Below, in pieces: positions 1 through 11,533 of a stretch of DNA of 64,000 bases. Source of the stretch: Arabidopsis thaliana (Eukaryota; Streptophyta; Magnoliopsida; Brassicales; Brassicaceae); assembly GCF_000001735.4 (NCBI RefSeq), contig NC_003076.8:5456001-5520000 (forward strand), written 5' to 3'. The notes beneath the pieces are model-generated. The model had not been told where the DNA came from, did not search any database, and saw only the letters and a program-made list of their open reading frames with translations. How positions within the stretch are numbered: position 1 is the stretch's first letter; each line of letters starts with the position of its first letter. A program made the translations under genes and the position numbers.

Positions 1-3000
1 GAAGACAAGGTATACTGTGCTTAGGAAACACAATATGCTTACTTTTGTTTATTCTTTAAAATGTGGTTGCTTTAGAGATTTGTGCTTTGTCTCAAAGGTA
101 CGGGCGGAACTTGTCCATAAGGTGCACTTGCTCTGTCTGCTTGCAAGAGGGAGGATAGTTGACAGTGCTTGTAATGATCCCTTGATTCAGGTGAATAAAT
201 TGAATACAACAGTGTTAGCAGTTGCTTCAAAGTTAAATTTTTCATATTGCAACCTGCGATATAAAGTTTAGTTTTTACATTTAACGTGCAGGCTGCCTTG
301 CTTTCACTTCTACCATCATACTTGACAAAAGTATCAAATCTCGAGAAAGTTACTGTCAAGGATATAGCCCCTCTTCTTCGTTGGGTATGGATTTACTGGC
401 ATGTAGCTTTTGTTTTGTTCTAATGGAAAGGTTAAACAAATGTTCCCTGGTTTAAATTGTAGGTTCGTGAAAACTTTTCTGTTAGTTGTTCTCCCAGTTC
501 TGAGAAATCTTTTCGTACATCCCTAGCATTTGCTCTTGAATCTCGTAAAGGCACAGCGGAAGAGGTAAGCTTGGGATCAGATTTATGCCATTGAACCTTT
601 TCATTATATGGTTACTTGTATTGTTGAAACCTCTGTTTACGAAACTTATGGAAACATTTTTGCAGCTTGCAGCACTGGCTGTTGCTTTGCTTAGAGCATT
701 AAAGCTCACAACCCGGTATGTGATACTTGTTATGTTGCCACAATATAGTATTTCTATTTGGTTTCTGAGCTTGGTTGTGAATCTGTTTTTTACTGTGTAT
801 CAATGACACCTTGTCTAAAGTGGCATATGAGAACTCCATTCTTGCATGTTAATGAGTTTCCTCAGTCCTATTTGGCTAATTATTTAGATCCATAACGTTC
901 ATTGACATTATGCTTTTCAAGATTAATCTTGGTCAGATAACTATTTACGGTACCATCGTTTCTGGAGTGTTACTTATTTATAATACTTACAGCTTAGTAT
1001 GCCAAGCGTGTTTCGAGTTTTTTGTAATAAGTTGAGTTTTACAGGTTTGTGTCTATTCTTGATGTTGCATCCTTAAAACCTGGGGCCGATAGGAATGAAT
1101 CATCAGGTCAAAACAGAGCTAAAATGAAGCATGGGATATTCAGGACGTCAACACTTATGGTACCAAAACAGCAGGCCATCTCGTCATACCCGAAGAAATC
1201 TTCCTCCCATGTTAAGAATAAAAGTCCCTTTGAAAAGCCTCAGCTTGGGAATCCCCTGGGCTCTGATCAGGTACAAGACAATGCAGTCAATTCATCTTGT
1301 GAAGCAGGAATGTCCATAAAATCTGACGGAACAAGGAGGAAAGGAGATGTTGAGTTCGAGAGGCAAATAGCCATGGCTTTGTCTGCAACTGCAGACAACC
1401 AACAGAGCTCTCAAGTGAACAATACGAAGAAAGTTCGTGAAATAACAAAAATAAGTAATAGCTCGTCAGTTTCTGACCAAGTAATATCCACGGCTTTCGG
1501 TTCTAAGAAAGTAGATTCTCCCCTTTGTTGGCTTGAGGTGTATTGCAATGGGGAAAACATGGATGGGAAATGGGTCCATGTCGATGCTGTTAATGGAATG
1601 ATAGATGCAGAGCAAAACATTGAAGCAGCAGCTGCCGCATGCAAAACCGTTCTCAGATATGTTGTTGCATTTGCTGCTGGTGGAGCTAAAGATGTCACTC
1701 GCAGGTTTTCTATTGACTGTATTACAGTTACTTTGTTGTTGGACAATTAACATCTTCTATTTTTACATATCCTTTGCTTGCAAAGTGCAAACAGTTTCCA
1801 TTTCTAGATACTTCTTTACATCTAATTCCCTCTGACACTTTTCTTATTCAGGTACTGTACAAAGTGGCACACTATTTCATCCAAACGGGTGTCTTCAGTG
1901 TGGTGGGATATGGTATTAGCACCGTTAGTACATCTCGAGTCAGGTGCAACTCACGATGAAGACATTGCTCTGAGAAATTTCAATGGCCTAAATCCTGTTT
2001 CTAGTAGAGCTTCCTCGAGTAGCTCGTCGTTTGGTATAAGGAGTGCTCTTGAAGATATGGAGTTGGCTACACGGGCGCTGACTGAGTCTCTTCCTACTAA
2101 CCAGCAGGTAAAGTGGGTGTAACCTGACAAATAAATTTAAAGCTCATACTTCATTTAAACCCTTCAGCTAAAAAAATCCCTTTATTTAAACTTGCAGGCT
2201 TATAAAAGTCATGAAATATATGCTATTGAGAAATGGCTTCACAAGAACCAGATACTTCACCCAAAAGGTCCAGTTCTGGGATTTTGCTCTGGTCATCCAG
2301 TATATCCTCGAACCTGTGTGCAGACTCTTAAAACAAAAGAAAGATGGCTTCGTGATGGGCTACAACTTAAGGCGAATGAAGTTCCCTCAAAGGTTTCCGT
2401 GTTTTATTCTCTCCCTGATGATTATCTTAGTCGTTCCCCTTTTTTTTCGGTTTGATGATCAACTCTTGAAGTCCATTATTACCTTAGATTCTTAAGCGAA
2501 ACTCGAAGTTCAAGAAAGTAAAAGATTTTGAAGATGGCGACAACAACATTAAAGGTGGTTCTTCTTGCATGGAACTATATGGGAAGTGGCAAATGGAACC
2601 ATTGTGTCTCCCTCCCGCTGTTAATGGAATTGTGCCCAAGGTAAAACAAATGTTGTTGTATTTGTCCTTGTTTATATCGCTTCTGCAGTTGCAACTTCAT
2701 CAATACTTTAAAACAAAACATACTTTGTAGACGGGAATAGTGTATAAATGTATAATCCTTATGTTTTTTTCAGAACGAGCGCGGTCAAGTTGATGTCTGG
2801 TCTGAGAAATGTCTCCCACCTGGAACAGTCCACTTAAGGTTTCCTCGAATATTTGCGGTTGCTAAGAGATTCGGTATAGATTATGCACCTGCCATGGTTG
2901 GTTTCGAGTACAGAAGTGGAGGTGCTACTCCTATTTTTGAAGGTATTGTGGTCTGTACCGAGTTCAAAGACACAATCCTCGAGGTATAATCTCTTTAATT

Positions 3001-3461
3001 TTCAATCTGAAACAGAGTACCATGTTTTGAATATGGATCCGTTGGTTATATCTTGTTTTTCTTGTTGTTTTGGTTAGGCATATGCAGAAGAACAAGAAAA
3101 GAAAGAAGAAGAGGAGAGAAGAAGAAATGAGGCACAAGCAGCTTCGAGATGGTATCAGCTTCTTTCGTCTATCTTAACCCGTGAAAGATTGAAAAACCGT
3201 TACGCTAATAACTCTAACGATGTCGAAGCCAAGAGTTTGGAAGTGAATTCAGAAACAGTCGTTAAGGCAAAGAATGTGAAAGCACCTGAAAAGCAGAGAG
3301 TGGCTAAGAGAGGAGAAAAGTCACGAGTAAGAAAGTCTCGTAATGAAGATGAAAGTCATGAACATGTGTTTCTTGATGAGGAAGAAACCTTTGATGAGGA
3401 AACCTCTGTGAAAACGAAACGCTGCAAATGTGGCTTCTCTGTCGAAGTTGAACAAATGTAG
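1..3461 (+). CDS. RAD4: DNA repair protein Rad4/XPC homologue, C-terminal 734 residues (5' end outside window)
   Basis: This is a plant Rad4/XPC protein, the DNA-damage sensor that starts global-genome nucleotide excision repair in the nucleus. Exons read as 1-9, 98-190, 292-384, 463-564, 666-715, 1045-1704, 1852-2107, 2198-2392, 2488-2640, 2774-2983 and 3078-3461. All junctions are GT-AG and keep one frame to the TAG at 3459. The large exon holds the transglutaminase-fold part (CWLEVY, then KWVHVDAVNGMID). The next exons hold the beta-hairpin domains that insert into damaged DNA (YAIEKWLHKNQILHPKG, then LPPGTVHLRFPRIFAVAKR). The tail is basic and acidic (EEQEKKEEEERRR) and ends in a Cys-rich CKCGFSVEVEQM. 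About 130 N-terminal residues should lie to the left; that figure rests on a recalled family length of about 865. The exon at 1-9 is inferred only from frame and its GT donor. Confidence 0.93.
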
Positions 3462-4048
3462 TTTTGACTTCGTTTACTGGCCCTAGGAGTCTAGCTAGGA
3501 GTTTCATTTGTTTAGAAAATGATTTTACATAAAATTAGGGTGATCTATCTATTATTCCACCGAAAATTTTGATTTTAAGTCTTAACCACAGAGTTTGACC
3601 TTGTTTAAGGAACTACTTAAAACAAAGCTTGCCAAGTTTGAAGGAAACCAAAATTGAAAACGAAATCAGAATCCGACAAAACAAATGAACCCTGATCCGA
3701 CAGATAAATCTCAAACCAAAACCTTTTTTATCTGAAATAATGGCTTTCAAATATAAAATCAAAGTTATATTACAAATATTTGTCACATGCAGATTTTGAA
3801 GGTCATGGTGGCCCATTTGAACACCACACAACTTGAAAGAAGTATAAATATGTACGTATAGTTACAACACGATTTCATCAATGTCTCTTATCTTACTTAT
3901 TTAAAATAGTTATTACTTGTATATCACTGGATCTCTAATAACCGCGATAAGTTTTGCTACCCAAGGTTCTCCGAATCTGCCCACAACTTAAAAAACAAAT
4001 ATCTTACCCAATTCTAAATTTGCTGTTGTTAAGAGAACCCAAGGAAAA

Positions 4049-4097
<49 letters not shown>
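3462..4097. other. Spacer with RAD4 3' region
   Basis: AT-rich stretch after the RAD4 stop. It probably carries that gene's 3' UTR. I see no supported gene. It ends in the AT microsatellite that lies inside the inverted intron remnant of the carboxypeptidase relic. Confidence 0.5.
4054..4097. repeat. (AT)22 microsatellite
   Basis: An uninterrupted run of 22 AT units. Read on the minus strand it follows directly after a splice-donor-like GTAAGC next to the inverted carboxypeptidase exon piece, so it sits inside the remnant of an old intron. It should be length-polymorphic between accessions. Confidence 0.95.
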
Positions 4098-4099
<2 letters not shown>

Positions 4100-4490
4100 A
4101 AATTGCTTACTTAGATAAGGCACCACCATGTCGTGATCGCCACTATTCTCCAAAAAGAAATCTCAACAAGTTTTATATCAACTCTTGAAACTGATTTGTA
4201 TAAGATCTCTTAATTACTCCATCATTGATAATTGGAGGCCATGGATGATAAACAATCAAGTTGCTGGATACGCTCAGACATATGCCAATAATATGACATT
4301 AGCTACTGTCAAAGCAAGTCTTTTATTTTTCCATTGTAATTATACAAATCTTTTCCCTAACTTGCATATAAAATGGTAAAAAAATTGATTTTAATCTACA
4401 GGGAGGTGGGCACACAGCAGAATATACACCAGTGGAAATTAAAGCTCTATCCTGTTTCAGAGATGGCTAGCTGGCCAACTTCTAAAAAAA
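4098..4490 (+). pseudogene. Serine carboxypeptidase-like (SCPL) C-terminal relic, internally inverted
   Basis: Two pieces of an SCPL gene survive on opposite strands. On the plus strand, 4206-4320 reads [20 protein letters not shown] then [22 protein letters not shown]-type intron with donor GCAAGT follows, and from about 4402 the frame reads GGGHTAEYTPVEIKAL. This is the substrate-pocket WRPW region and the segment with the catalytic histidine (GHTAE) of SCPL acyltransferases and peptidases. On the minus strand, about 4107-4152 reads [13 protein letters not shown], the catalytic-aspartate segment ([11 protein letters not shown]), followed by a GTAAGC donor. In intact genes the aspartate segment lies just before RSLNYS on the same strand, so a small inversion has occurred. 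The plus-strand frame ends in a stop after SCFRDG. No upstream exons with the catalytic serine are visible. It is not expected to be functional. Confidence 0.82.
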
Positions 4491-5030
4491 TGCCTCTTTG
4501 CAATTCATTGATAATATATTTGCATTCTTATTTGTAGAAATTCTGTTGAATCTATATAGTGTAAACATTGTTAATGGATCTAAAGATAAAATAAAGAGTT
4601 GGGTTATGGATGTCTAAATTTTTTGACCTAAATATGGATCGAATTTGGTGTACAAGTTTTAAACCACTAGCTATAATGGTCAAAACAAGATAAAATGCTT
4701 AACGTTCTAAGAAGTAATTAGCGTCACCTGAAATTTCCGACAAAACATCCATAGTTTCCCAATGTTTTGTCATTAATGCTCATATTTGTCCCTAAGATCA
4801 CATTGAACTACTTGACATAATGAATGTTGTTTGGTAAAATCAGAACCGGGTTAACCGATTAGTTCTGATCCGGTTTGATTTAAAACCCTTAAAATAACCG
4901 AAACCCCAATTAAAAAATTCAGGTGAATTCTAAACTGGTTAAGAAGAATTGGGGAGGTTTTACCACTTCTCTCCTCCTCCTTCAAGCTCTCTTCCACAGA
5001 GATTGAGAACGAAAACTCAAGCTTTGAAGC
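4491..5030. other. Spacer and presumed PPR promoter
   Basis: AT-rich, no ORF or repeat of note. The last 60 bases before the PPR start are CT-rich, like a plant 5' leader. Confidence 0.5.
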
Positions 5031-6545
5031 ATGAGGAGATCGATTTCTTCAAAAGCGAAGTCGTTTCTTCATCGGAATCTTCTCTATTCAGGTAATTCCG
5101 GAACTTCTCCGTCGTCGTCGTTTAGCATTTGCGGTTTCTGTTTCTCGAGACGAGCTTATTCTAATGGCAGTGATTATCGAGAAATGTTGAGAAATGGGAT
5201 TCGGTTTATGAAACTAGACGATTCTCTTGATCTCTTCTTTCACATGGTTCAATGTCGTCCTCTTCCTTCAATTGCTGATTTCAGTAGATTACTAAGTGCT
5301 ATTTCCAAGATGAAGAAGTATGATGTTGTGATCTATCTCTGGGAACAGATGCAAATGTTAGGGATTCCACATAATCTCTGTACTTGCAATATCTTATTGA
5401 ATTGTTTCTGTAGATGTTCTCAGCTTTCTCTTGCGTTATCGTTTCTTGGGAAGATGATTAAACTTGGTCATGAGCCTAGCATTGTCACGTTTGGCTCGTT
5501 GCTTAACGGTTTCTGTCGCGGTGATAGGGTTTACGATGCTTTGTATATGTTTGATCAAATGGTGGGAATGGGATATAAGCCTAATGTTGTGATCTACAAT
5601 ACAATCATTGATGGTCTTTGCAAAAGCAAGCAGGTTGATAACGCGTTGGATCTTTTAAACCGGATGGAGAAAGACGGGATTGGACCGGATGTGGTTACCT
5701 ACAATTCTCTTATATCTGGACTTTGTAGTTCGGGGAGGTGGAGTGATGCTACTCGAATGGTAAGCTGTATGACCAAGAGGGAGATCTACCCTGATGTATT
5801 TACTTTCAATGCGTTGATTGATGCTTGTGTGAAAGAAGGAAGGGTTTCAGAGGCTGAAGAATTTTATGAGGAGATGATCCGAAGATCTTTGGATCCTGAT
5901 ATTGTTACTTATAGTTTACTGATTTACGGGCTTTGTATGTACAGTCGCCTAGATGAAGCAGAGGAAATGTTTGGTTTTATGGTTAGCAAAGGTTGCTTTC
6001 CAGATGTTGTAACTTATAGTATTCTCATTAATGGATATTGCAAGTCTAAGAAGGTAGAGCATGGGATGAAACTCTTCTGCGAGATGTCTCAGAGAGGAGT
6101 GGTTAGAAATACAGTCACTTACACAATTCTTATTCAGGGTTATTGTCGAGCGGGTAAGCTTAATGTTGCTGAAGAAATTTTCAGACGGATGGTTTTTTGT
6201 GGTGTGCATCCTAATATTATCACTTACAACGTTTTGTTACATGGTTTATGTGATAATGGGAAGATAGAGAAAGCATTGGTGATATTGGCAGATATGCAGA
6301 AGAATGGAATGGATGCTGATATCGTTACGTATAATATCATCATTCGCGGGATGTGTAAGGCTGGTGAGGTTGCAGATGCTTGGGATATATATTGTAGTCT
6401 CAACTGCCAAGGATTGATGCCTGATATTTGGACATACACTACAATGATGTTAGGATTGTACAAGAAAGGACTACGGCGTGAAGCAGATGCGCTGTTTAGA
6501 AAAATGAAAGAAGATGGGATTTTGCCAAATGAATGTTACGTATAG
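5031..6545 (+). CDS. P-type pentatricopeptide repeat protein, 504 aa, intronless (At5g16640)
   Basis: Organellar RNA-binding protein of the P-class PPR family, closest in style to the RFL (restorer-of-fertility-like) clade. It is one uninterrupted reading frame. The N-terminus is rich in Arg and Ser with no early acid residues ([16 protein letters not shown]), which fits a mitochondrial presequence. From about residue 65 to the end it is a run of 35-residue repeats with the usual signature ([54 protein letters not shown]), about a dozen in all. Residues at positions 5 and 35 of the repeats are mostly N, T, S and D, as in RNA-recognising repeats. There is no E, DYW or SMR tail. The protein stops shortly after a repeat, so it is shorter than many RFL relatives. 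The RNA target cannot be read from the sequence. Confidence 0.93.
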   Translation: MRRSISSKAKSFLHRNLLYSGNSGTSPSSSFSICGFCFSRRAYSNGSDYREMLRNGIRFMKLDDSLDLFFHMVQCRPLPSIADFSRLLSAISKMKKYDVVIYLWEQMQMLGIPHNLCTCNILLNCFCRCSQLSLALSFLGKMIKLGHEPSIVTFGSLLNGFCRGDRVYDALYMFDQMVGMGYKPNVVIYNTIIDGLCKSKQVDNALDLLNRMEKDGIGPDVVTYNSLISGLCSSGRWSDATRMVSCMTKREIYPDVFTFNALIDACVKEGRVSEAEEFYEEMIRRSLDPDIVTYSLLIYGLCMYSRLDEAEEMFGFMVSKGCFPDVVTYSILINGYCKSKKVEHGMKLFCEMSQRGVVRNTVTYTILIQGYCRAGKLNVAEEIFRRMVFCGVHPNIITYNVLLHGLCDNGKIEKALVILADMQKNGMDADIVTYNIIIRGMCKAGEVADAWDIYCSLNCQGLMPDIWTYTTMMLGLYKKGLRREADALFRKMKEDGILPNECYV

Positions 6546-7445
6546 TGAGGCTTACTAGGACTAAGCACATTAGCTTAAGTATCTCAGGGAAGCTTGCAAG
6601 ATATTTATATCCGGGTCAGGCTCCTACCTGTGAGATGTTTACCCCTGGAAGCCAATTTTGGAATGAGCTAATTTTAGTACCATAGATATTGTTAATATTA
6701 GCGCGTAAGCTGCATAGTGTCATAGTGGATTATTGACAGACATTACAGTATCGAAGCTTGAATTGTATGTATAGCCGATTTGTCTCCGAGAGGATGTTTG
6801 CCCTTGAAATGAATAACTCAGGTCCTTTGAAACCAAGTTGGAATTCTATGAGGAGAGCTGACTCTATCATAAGAAGCCATCTTCTCAAGTGTCATGAATA
6901 ATCTCAGTATTCAGTTTATAATTGTCCATTCTTTCATACACTGTATACCAATGTTTGTTTATGTGTTCTTCAACAAAGTTTCTGTAACAATTTTTTGTAT
7001 GTTACAAAGTTTATGTATCCTTTTCTCAGGTTTCTTTACATGTCACTTTGAATCAAGCTTCCAGAATCCAGAGTGGGTTGTAAAAGAATATTAACACTTA
7101 CAGCAGAAGTTACTGTAAAAGCAGAAGTTAGAACAGCTACAGAGCCAACAAATACATGTCCACGATTGAAGCTTCATTTCATAGATTGTATTATTCACTT
7201 TGTCTCAAGTCTGGAAAACCATGAATGATGAGAATAGTAGAGTGGTAAAAGATTTGAACCATCACCAATGTGTGAATGTATTAATAGAAGCCAGAGACAA
7301 TACAAGCTTCTCTAATTCTACATTGATAAAGAAACAATACAACAGACCTAATCAAAGCATTTCACTATATCATCAATGCGCGATAAAAGCGCTATAGCTC
7401 CAGTTTTGTACAGTTTTACAGCCCTCTTCTAACTTCTGCTTCAGT
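6546..7445. other. Convergent spacer between PPR and J-protein genes
   Basis: The 3' regions of both flanking genes face each other here. It holds no convincing coding potential; short open frames such as 6894-7094 have no codon bias or recognisable domain. Both polyadenylation regions probably fall here. Confidence 0.5.
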
Positions 7446-9075
7446 TTATACAGTATCCTGTGAAGATAATGAGTACAGAAATGGATCCAAGAGTTTAGGT
7501 CGTAAATGGGTTTTGAAAAAGTTACATAGTAAATTCGAAATGCCAAGAAGAGAGAACAGAAAAAGAAAGCCAACCTTGCTCGTCTGTTGTTTGGTGGTCT
7601 CAGCCAATTGATGTGTCCTGCATGCAAAGTTTAACCGATGAAGACAAGCTACTATATGCATACAGTTTCATGATATGATATATAAGAATTTGACACTGTG
7701 GAATAAGTGAATAAGCTGAAGAGGTTGTTACCACTTACCATGGTGATGAGGATTGGCTGATACCGAGCCCATTGCAAGTGAGTATCATTCCCTTAAATCT
7801 GGCGAGATATTCCTGCGTTGAAGAATGAGTTGGGATATCTCAAATAGTCAGTCACAACCTAGATCCCATGTTGTTGTTCAAATGTAAAGCAACTTGGTTT
7901 GTAAATCTCAAAAGAAGTGTTACATACCCGTAAAGTGTATTTGTGGATCTCATATATACCAGTGAAATCATACTCAAAACGTTTAGCAGGGTCCATCAGC
8001 ACTGCCAAAAAGAAAGAAGAAGCTAAATCACATAACGAAAACAATTGATTCGAGACATTGCTTGAGGGAGAAAGAGAGACAGAGAGCATTGATCTAAAAT
8101 ATTTGCAAGTGTCGATGGAAAACATAAGAGATCCTCATAATCAAACAGAACTTCGTATTAAAAGTCATTCAGTAAAGGATCTAGAGATGAGAAATAAGTA
8201 AACAGAGAGGCAAAGATGAAAAGGATCTAGAGATGAGAAATAAGTAAACAGAGAGGCAAAGATGAAGAGGGAACCTAAAATTATCAGAGGCTTGAAACCA
8301 TATAGAGGTGTATCAATACTTAAGCAGAGCTAATGAACTATAAGGCTGAAGGAACTAAATGGAAAAGTAGAAGGCTTTAAGTGACTCATTGTTAAACTTA
8401 GTTTCTTTTCTTCATGAATTATTCTTTCTCGACCAATGAAGAAAATCAAATATCATGTCAGTAACATGGTATTGATGTTCCGATAGAAACCGACAATGCA
8501 AAAGAAAGACTTACCATTATAAGCTTCATTAATCTCTTGAAATTTTTCTGTAGCTGCACTATCGCCTTTGTGCTTATCAGGATGCCACTTCTGTAGATGG
8601 AAACCACAAATTAAATTCTCAGTAACAAGATTTAATCCAAAGCAACACCAGATTTTTAATGGAGAAGGGTCTTTTGAGTTCACATACCAATGCAAGCTTC
8701 CGATAATTGAGTCTGATCAATTCCTCAGTTGCGTCGTAATCAACTTCTAGAATCTTATAGTAATCCTTCAAACAAACAAACAAACAAAAACTTACAAATC
8801 AAAAATCAAATGGGCATTTGTGAAAATGTAAAGAGAACATGCAAACATAATCATTTTCCAGAATTTTTCAAAGTAACCCTTTCTTCTACTAGAGAATCCA
8901 TAAGAGTAATACTATACGAAACTGTATCAAATCACCATATTCCAGTCAAACAAAAACCAGACATTATCTAATAAACCAAATTTCAATGGAGCTCACGCAT
9001 TTTTCCAGGCAAAATTGAAACGAAAGACCGGTGATTTTTAGTTACCTTAGGGGGAGACTTATCATTGTCTTCCAT
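7446..9075 (-). CDS. Small J-domain (DnaJ) protein, 128 aa (At5g16650)
   Basis: Co-chaperone that would stimulate an Hsp70 ATPase. Coding exons, in transcript order, are 9046-9075, 8688-8765, 8515-8590, 7928-8001, 7739-7812, 7575-7617 and 7446-7457, all GT-AG and in phase. The J domain covers about residues 11-75: [13 protein letters not shown], helix II, then the catalytic HPD at residues 39-41 in [10 protein letters not shown], then [19 protein letters not shown]. There is no Gly/Phe region, zinc finger or C-terminal substrate domain, so it is a minimal type III J-protein, probably soluble. The last exon adds only Asp-Thr-Val and the stop. Reading through the last intron would give a longer hydrophobic tail ending near 7450, a possible retained-intron isoform. 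Intron 3 carries a 46-bp tandem duplication. Confidence 0.93.
8174..8265. repeat. Perfect 46-bp tandem duplication in a J-protein intron
   Basis: Copies at 8174-8219 and 8220-8265 are identical (unit begins aaaggatctagagatgag). They lie in the intron between the HPD-bearing exon and the next exon, away from both splice sites. Perfect identity points to a recent event. Confidence 0.95.
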
Positions 9076-9143
9076 CTGAAACAGACACAAACAGAGGAAG
9101 AATCTCCTCACACATCATCTGATAGAGACCAAACAGAAACCCA

Positions 9144-9152
9144 AAACCCTAA
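9144..9152 (+). promoter_or_regulatory. Telo-box in the J-protein leader
   Basis: AAACCCTAA about 70 bases upstream of the minus-strand ATG at 9075. Telo-boxes of this type are common in leaders and promoters of growth-related plant genes. The motif is seen; the function is inferred. Confidence 0.5.
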
Positions 9153-9698
9153 ACTGAAAGGAGCTGATTCTTTTTCCGTTCAGCAACGAAATCAAAATCC
9201 AAACTTTTAGAGAAAAAATGAAAACTTTGAATCGAATCGTGTGGATTGCTTTTCCTCAGCAGTATTTTTGTGTTTGGGAATAATCGGAAGAAAAGAAGAA
9301 GAAGAAAGGCTTTGGCTTTATGAGTTTTCGTTTTCGGTTCCTTTTGGGATATTGTGACGAGGCCACCGGCCATTGTTTATCTCTCTTGTCTTTTTTTTTT
9401 TTACGGATTATTTCAAACCTTATCCACTTTGTAATAAATATAAAATTTCCACTGAAAACAAATAATTTACGTTACAATATATTACTAAGAGAACAAAGAT
9501 TTTTTCGAATTAAATTGAACCAAATTCACACTAAAACCAAAAGACGTATACATTTCACTTTGCAAGAGTTCTTTCTACTAAGGACTGAGCACAAAGGCAA
9601 ACCAGAAAGAAAAGAACCAAATCAAACATATAAGTAATGGTTTTTTAACTCTAGTTTACAAATGAAACACAGAAGAAGAAAGCTGTTTGTTTCTTCCT
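9153..9698. other. J-protein promoter and 3' flank of the next gene
   Basis: Contains a poly-T tract near 9390-9402 and AT-rich sequence. The 3' UTR of the gene ending at 9699 must begin here. No separate gene is supported. Confidence 0.5.
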
Positions 9699-11006
9699 TC
9701 AAGTCGTAGCTTCAACCTCTGGGTCAGTTTCGACCGGTACATTTAGGGAAGAAGTGTTCTTTTCTCGACCTCGTAAACGCGAAGAGACATTGTCTATCGC
9801 TGAATTAAGTTGTCCTATTTTCTCATTCAGTGTCTCTCTTGTTTTCTCTAAACCTTCATCGTAGTACGTTGGCTGTTTCGGCTTCTCAAAACCGTACTCG
9901 TCTTCTTCATTTAGAACCGATCTTCGGATCTAAATCACCACAACACAAGAATAATCATAACCATCAGCTTTTTAGATTGCATGAGAAAGATAAACAGTTA
10001 TATCATCCAAAGCTCCAAGAACCAATCAAAATAGAACCAACGAAGCAGTAATGAGAACAACAAAGATACTGTCTGTTTTAGGCAGTGGAATGTGCATAAG
10101 TAGGGAACAAAAGCACAGTCTACTCATCATTTCAAAAGACTAGATCAAAACAGTCAGTAACATAAACCAAAACCATTGAAAACATGAGATAATGTCTAAT
10201 TCCCATTTAGGTTTCTAAAGAGTAAACATCATCATTACCTGTGGAGCAAAGATATAAGCAACAGCGCCAAAGACAGCACCTCCTAGAAGAAAACCAGCAA
10301 TGAAATCACCACTGCTTCCGCTTCTACTTCCATCTCTGAATTAAGTTTCAACAATTTTAAGTCAATTCAATAGAAGAGAGAACGCTATAGCGAACGAAAT
10401 GCATACATACATACCGATACCCTGCAGAAACAGAAAACTTGCGAGTCCGGTTTGATTTCTTGTGAATAGTCAAATCAGAGGTTTTACAAATAGAACTGAG
10501 TTTTGTTGTTGTAGACAATCCATTAGCTTTCACATAATGAGATTGAGACACGCCTGTAAAACCACAGATTCAAGAAGCTTGCTAATATGAATCTCTCTTG
10601 AAATTTCTTACAAATCACAAAGTAGAGCTCAATAGCAGCTAGAGTTTGTTCAGTTGCTTACTCTATAGCTATCTATAATTCTTCGCAAATAAGGAATTGA
10701 TTTTGATCTCAATTTTATTTTACCTAAGCTAGAAAATAAGCCTAATTTATAGAGGAACGATGCAACGATCAAATTAACAAGTGTCTCCATACTGATTAAA
10801 ACGCTACCGAATTGTACAAAATCAAATGAAATTCAATCAATCTGAAACTTCGACGATGAAATTCTAGTAAAGACGGAGCAATTTGAAAATTCAGGAGGAA
10901 ACAAAAAGGAGCTTAGTAGGTAGAGAAATTAAGGATCGAGGTGAAGCTAAAAGGAGGATCGATTACCAGATAGAGAAAGAGGAGCAGTAGCAATACACGA
11001 CGCCAT
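9699..11006 (-). CDS. Plastid-targeted single-helix membrane protein, 168 aa (At5g16660)
   Basis: Function not established. Coding exons are 10967-11006, 10415-10553, 10239-10335 and 9699-9929, all GT-AG. The first 55 or so residues are rich in Ser, Thr, Lys and Arg with few acids (MASCIATAPLSLSG onward), a typical chloroplast transit peptide, probably cleaved near FSVSAGYR. Residues 71-91 form one glycine-rich hydrophobic helix (FIAGFLLGGAVFGAVAYIFA) followed by PQIRR. This pattern resembles the YtxH-type Gly-rich helix with a basic end. The remaining 75 residues are charged and helical (EKTRETLNEKIGQLNSAIDN) and end in an acidic tail. The public name 'low-density receptor-like' is not supported by anything in the sequence. 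A thylakoid or envelope location with the tail exposed is my inference. Confidence 0.88.
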
Positions 11007-11533
11007 TGGAACTGAAGACGAACAAAAGAGAGATCTGAGCTAGAAGAAGAATATGTAGACATGTTTTTTTTTTTTGGATATACTATGTATATCTTCTTCT
11101 CCTTGCTTGGGAAAACTATATATAAATTTACTATTCTACCCTCGTTCTTATTATTTGCTCAGTTACCGACCGGACGACAGAGTACGACACAGCTCCAATT
11201 GATCTTTTACCAAATGACTACAAATAGTTGATTACTACTTGGATGAACAAATTTCTTCAAATAATATCACATGTTAACCAGATTGTAATCAACTATAGAG
11301 AAGTGGAGACAGATGAAATCAGATCACTCTTTTGTTCTTCTATAGATATCATATATCAAACCAGTTATTATTTTAAAAACATTCGGTATCCTTTCTTCTT
11401 TTTTTAATCCCATCACCATTTTTATATACAAAACCTGTGATTTTATCTCGTTGGAGTCTTCACCAACCATAAGACAACTAAAGACACTCAAAATATATTT
11501 TAAAGAAAAAACTTGCGATAATAACTTAACTTT
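11007..11533. other. Promoter of the plastid membrane protein gene; 3' flank of PAIPP2
   Basis: Between two minus-strand genes. It holds the TATA element at 11117-11124 and a T-run at 11065-11076. Otherwise AT-rich with no supported gene. Confidence 0.5.
11117..11124 (-). promoter_or_regulatory. TATA box
   Basis: TATATATA about 110 bases upstream of the minus-strand ATG at 11006, which would place transcription start near 11085-11090 and leave an 80-base leader. The spacing suits the downstream gene; assignment is by position only. Confidence 0.55.

Noticed and set aside
6894..7094. 66-codon frame downstream of the PPR gene, possible extra PPR or membrane peptide
   Set aside because: Hydrophobic from T-rich DNA, no PPR signature, and no similarity in frame to the usual C-terminal repeats of the family.
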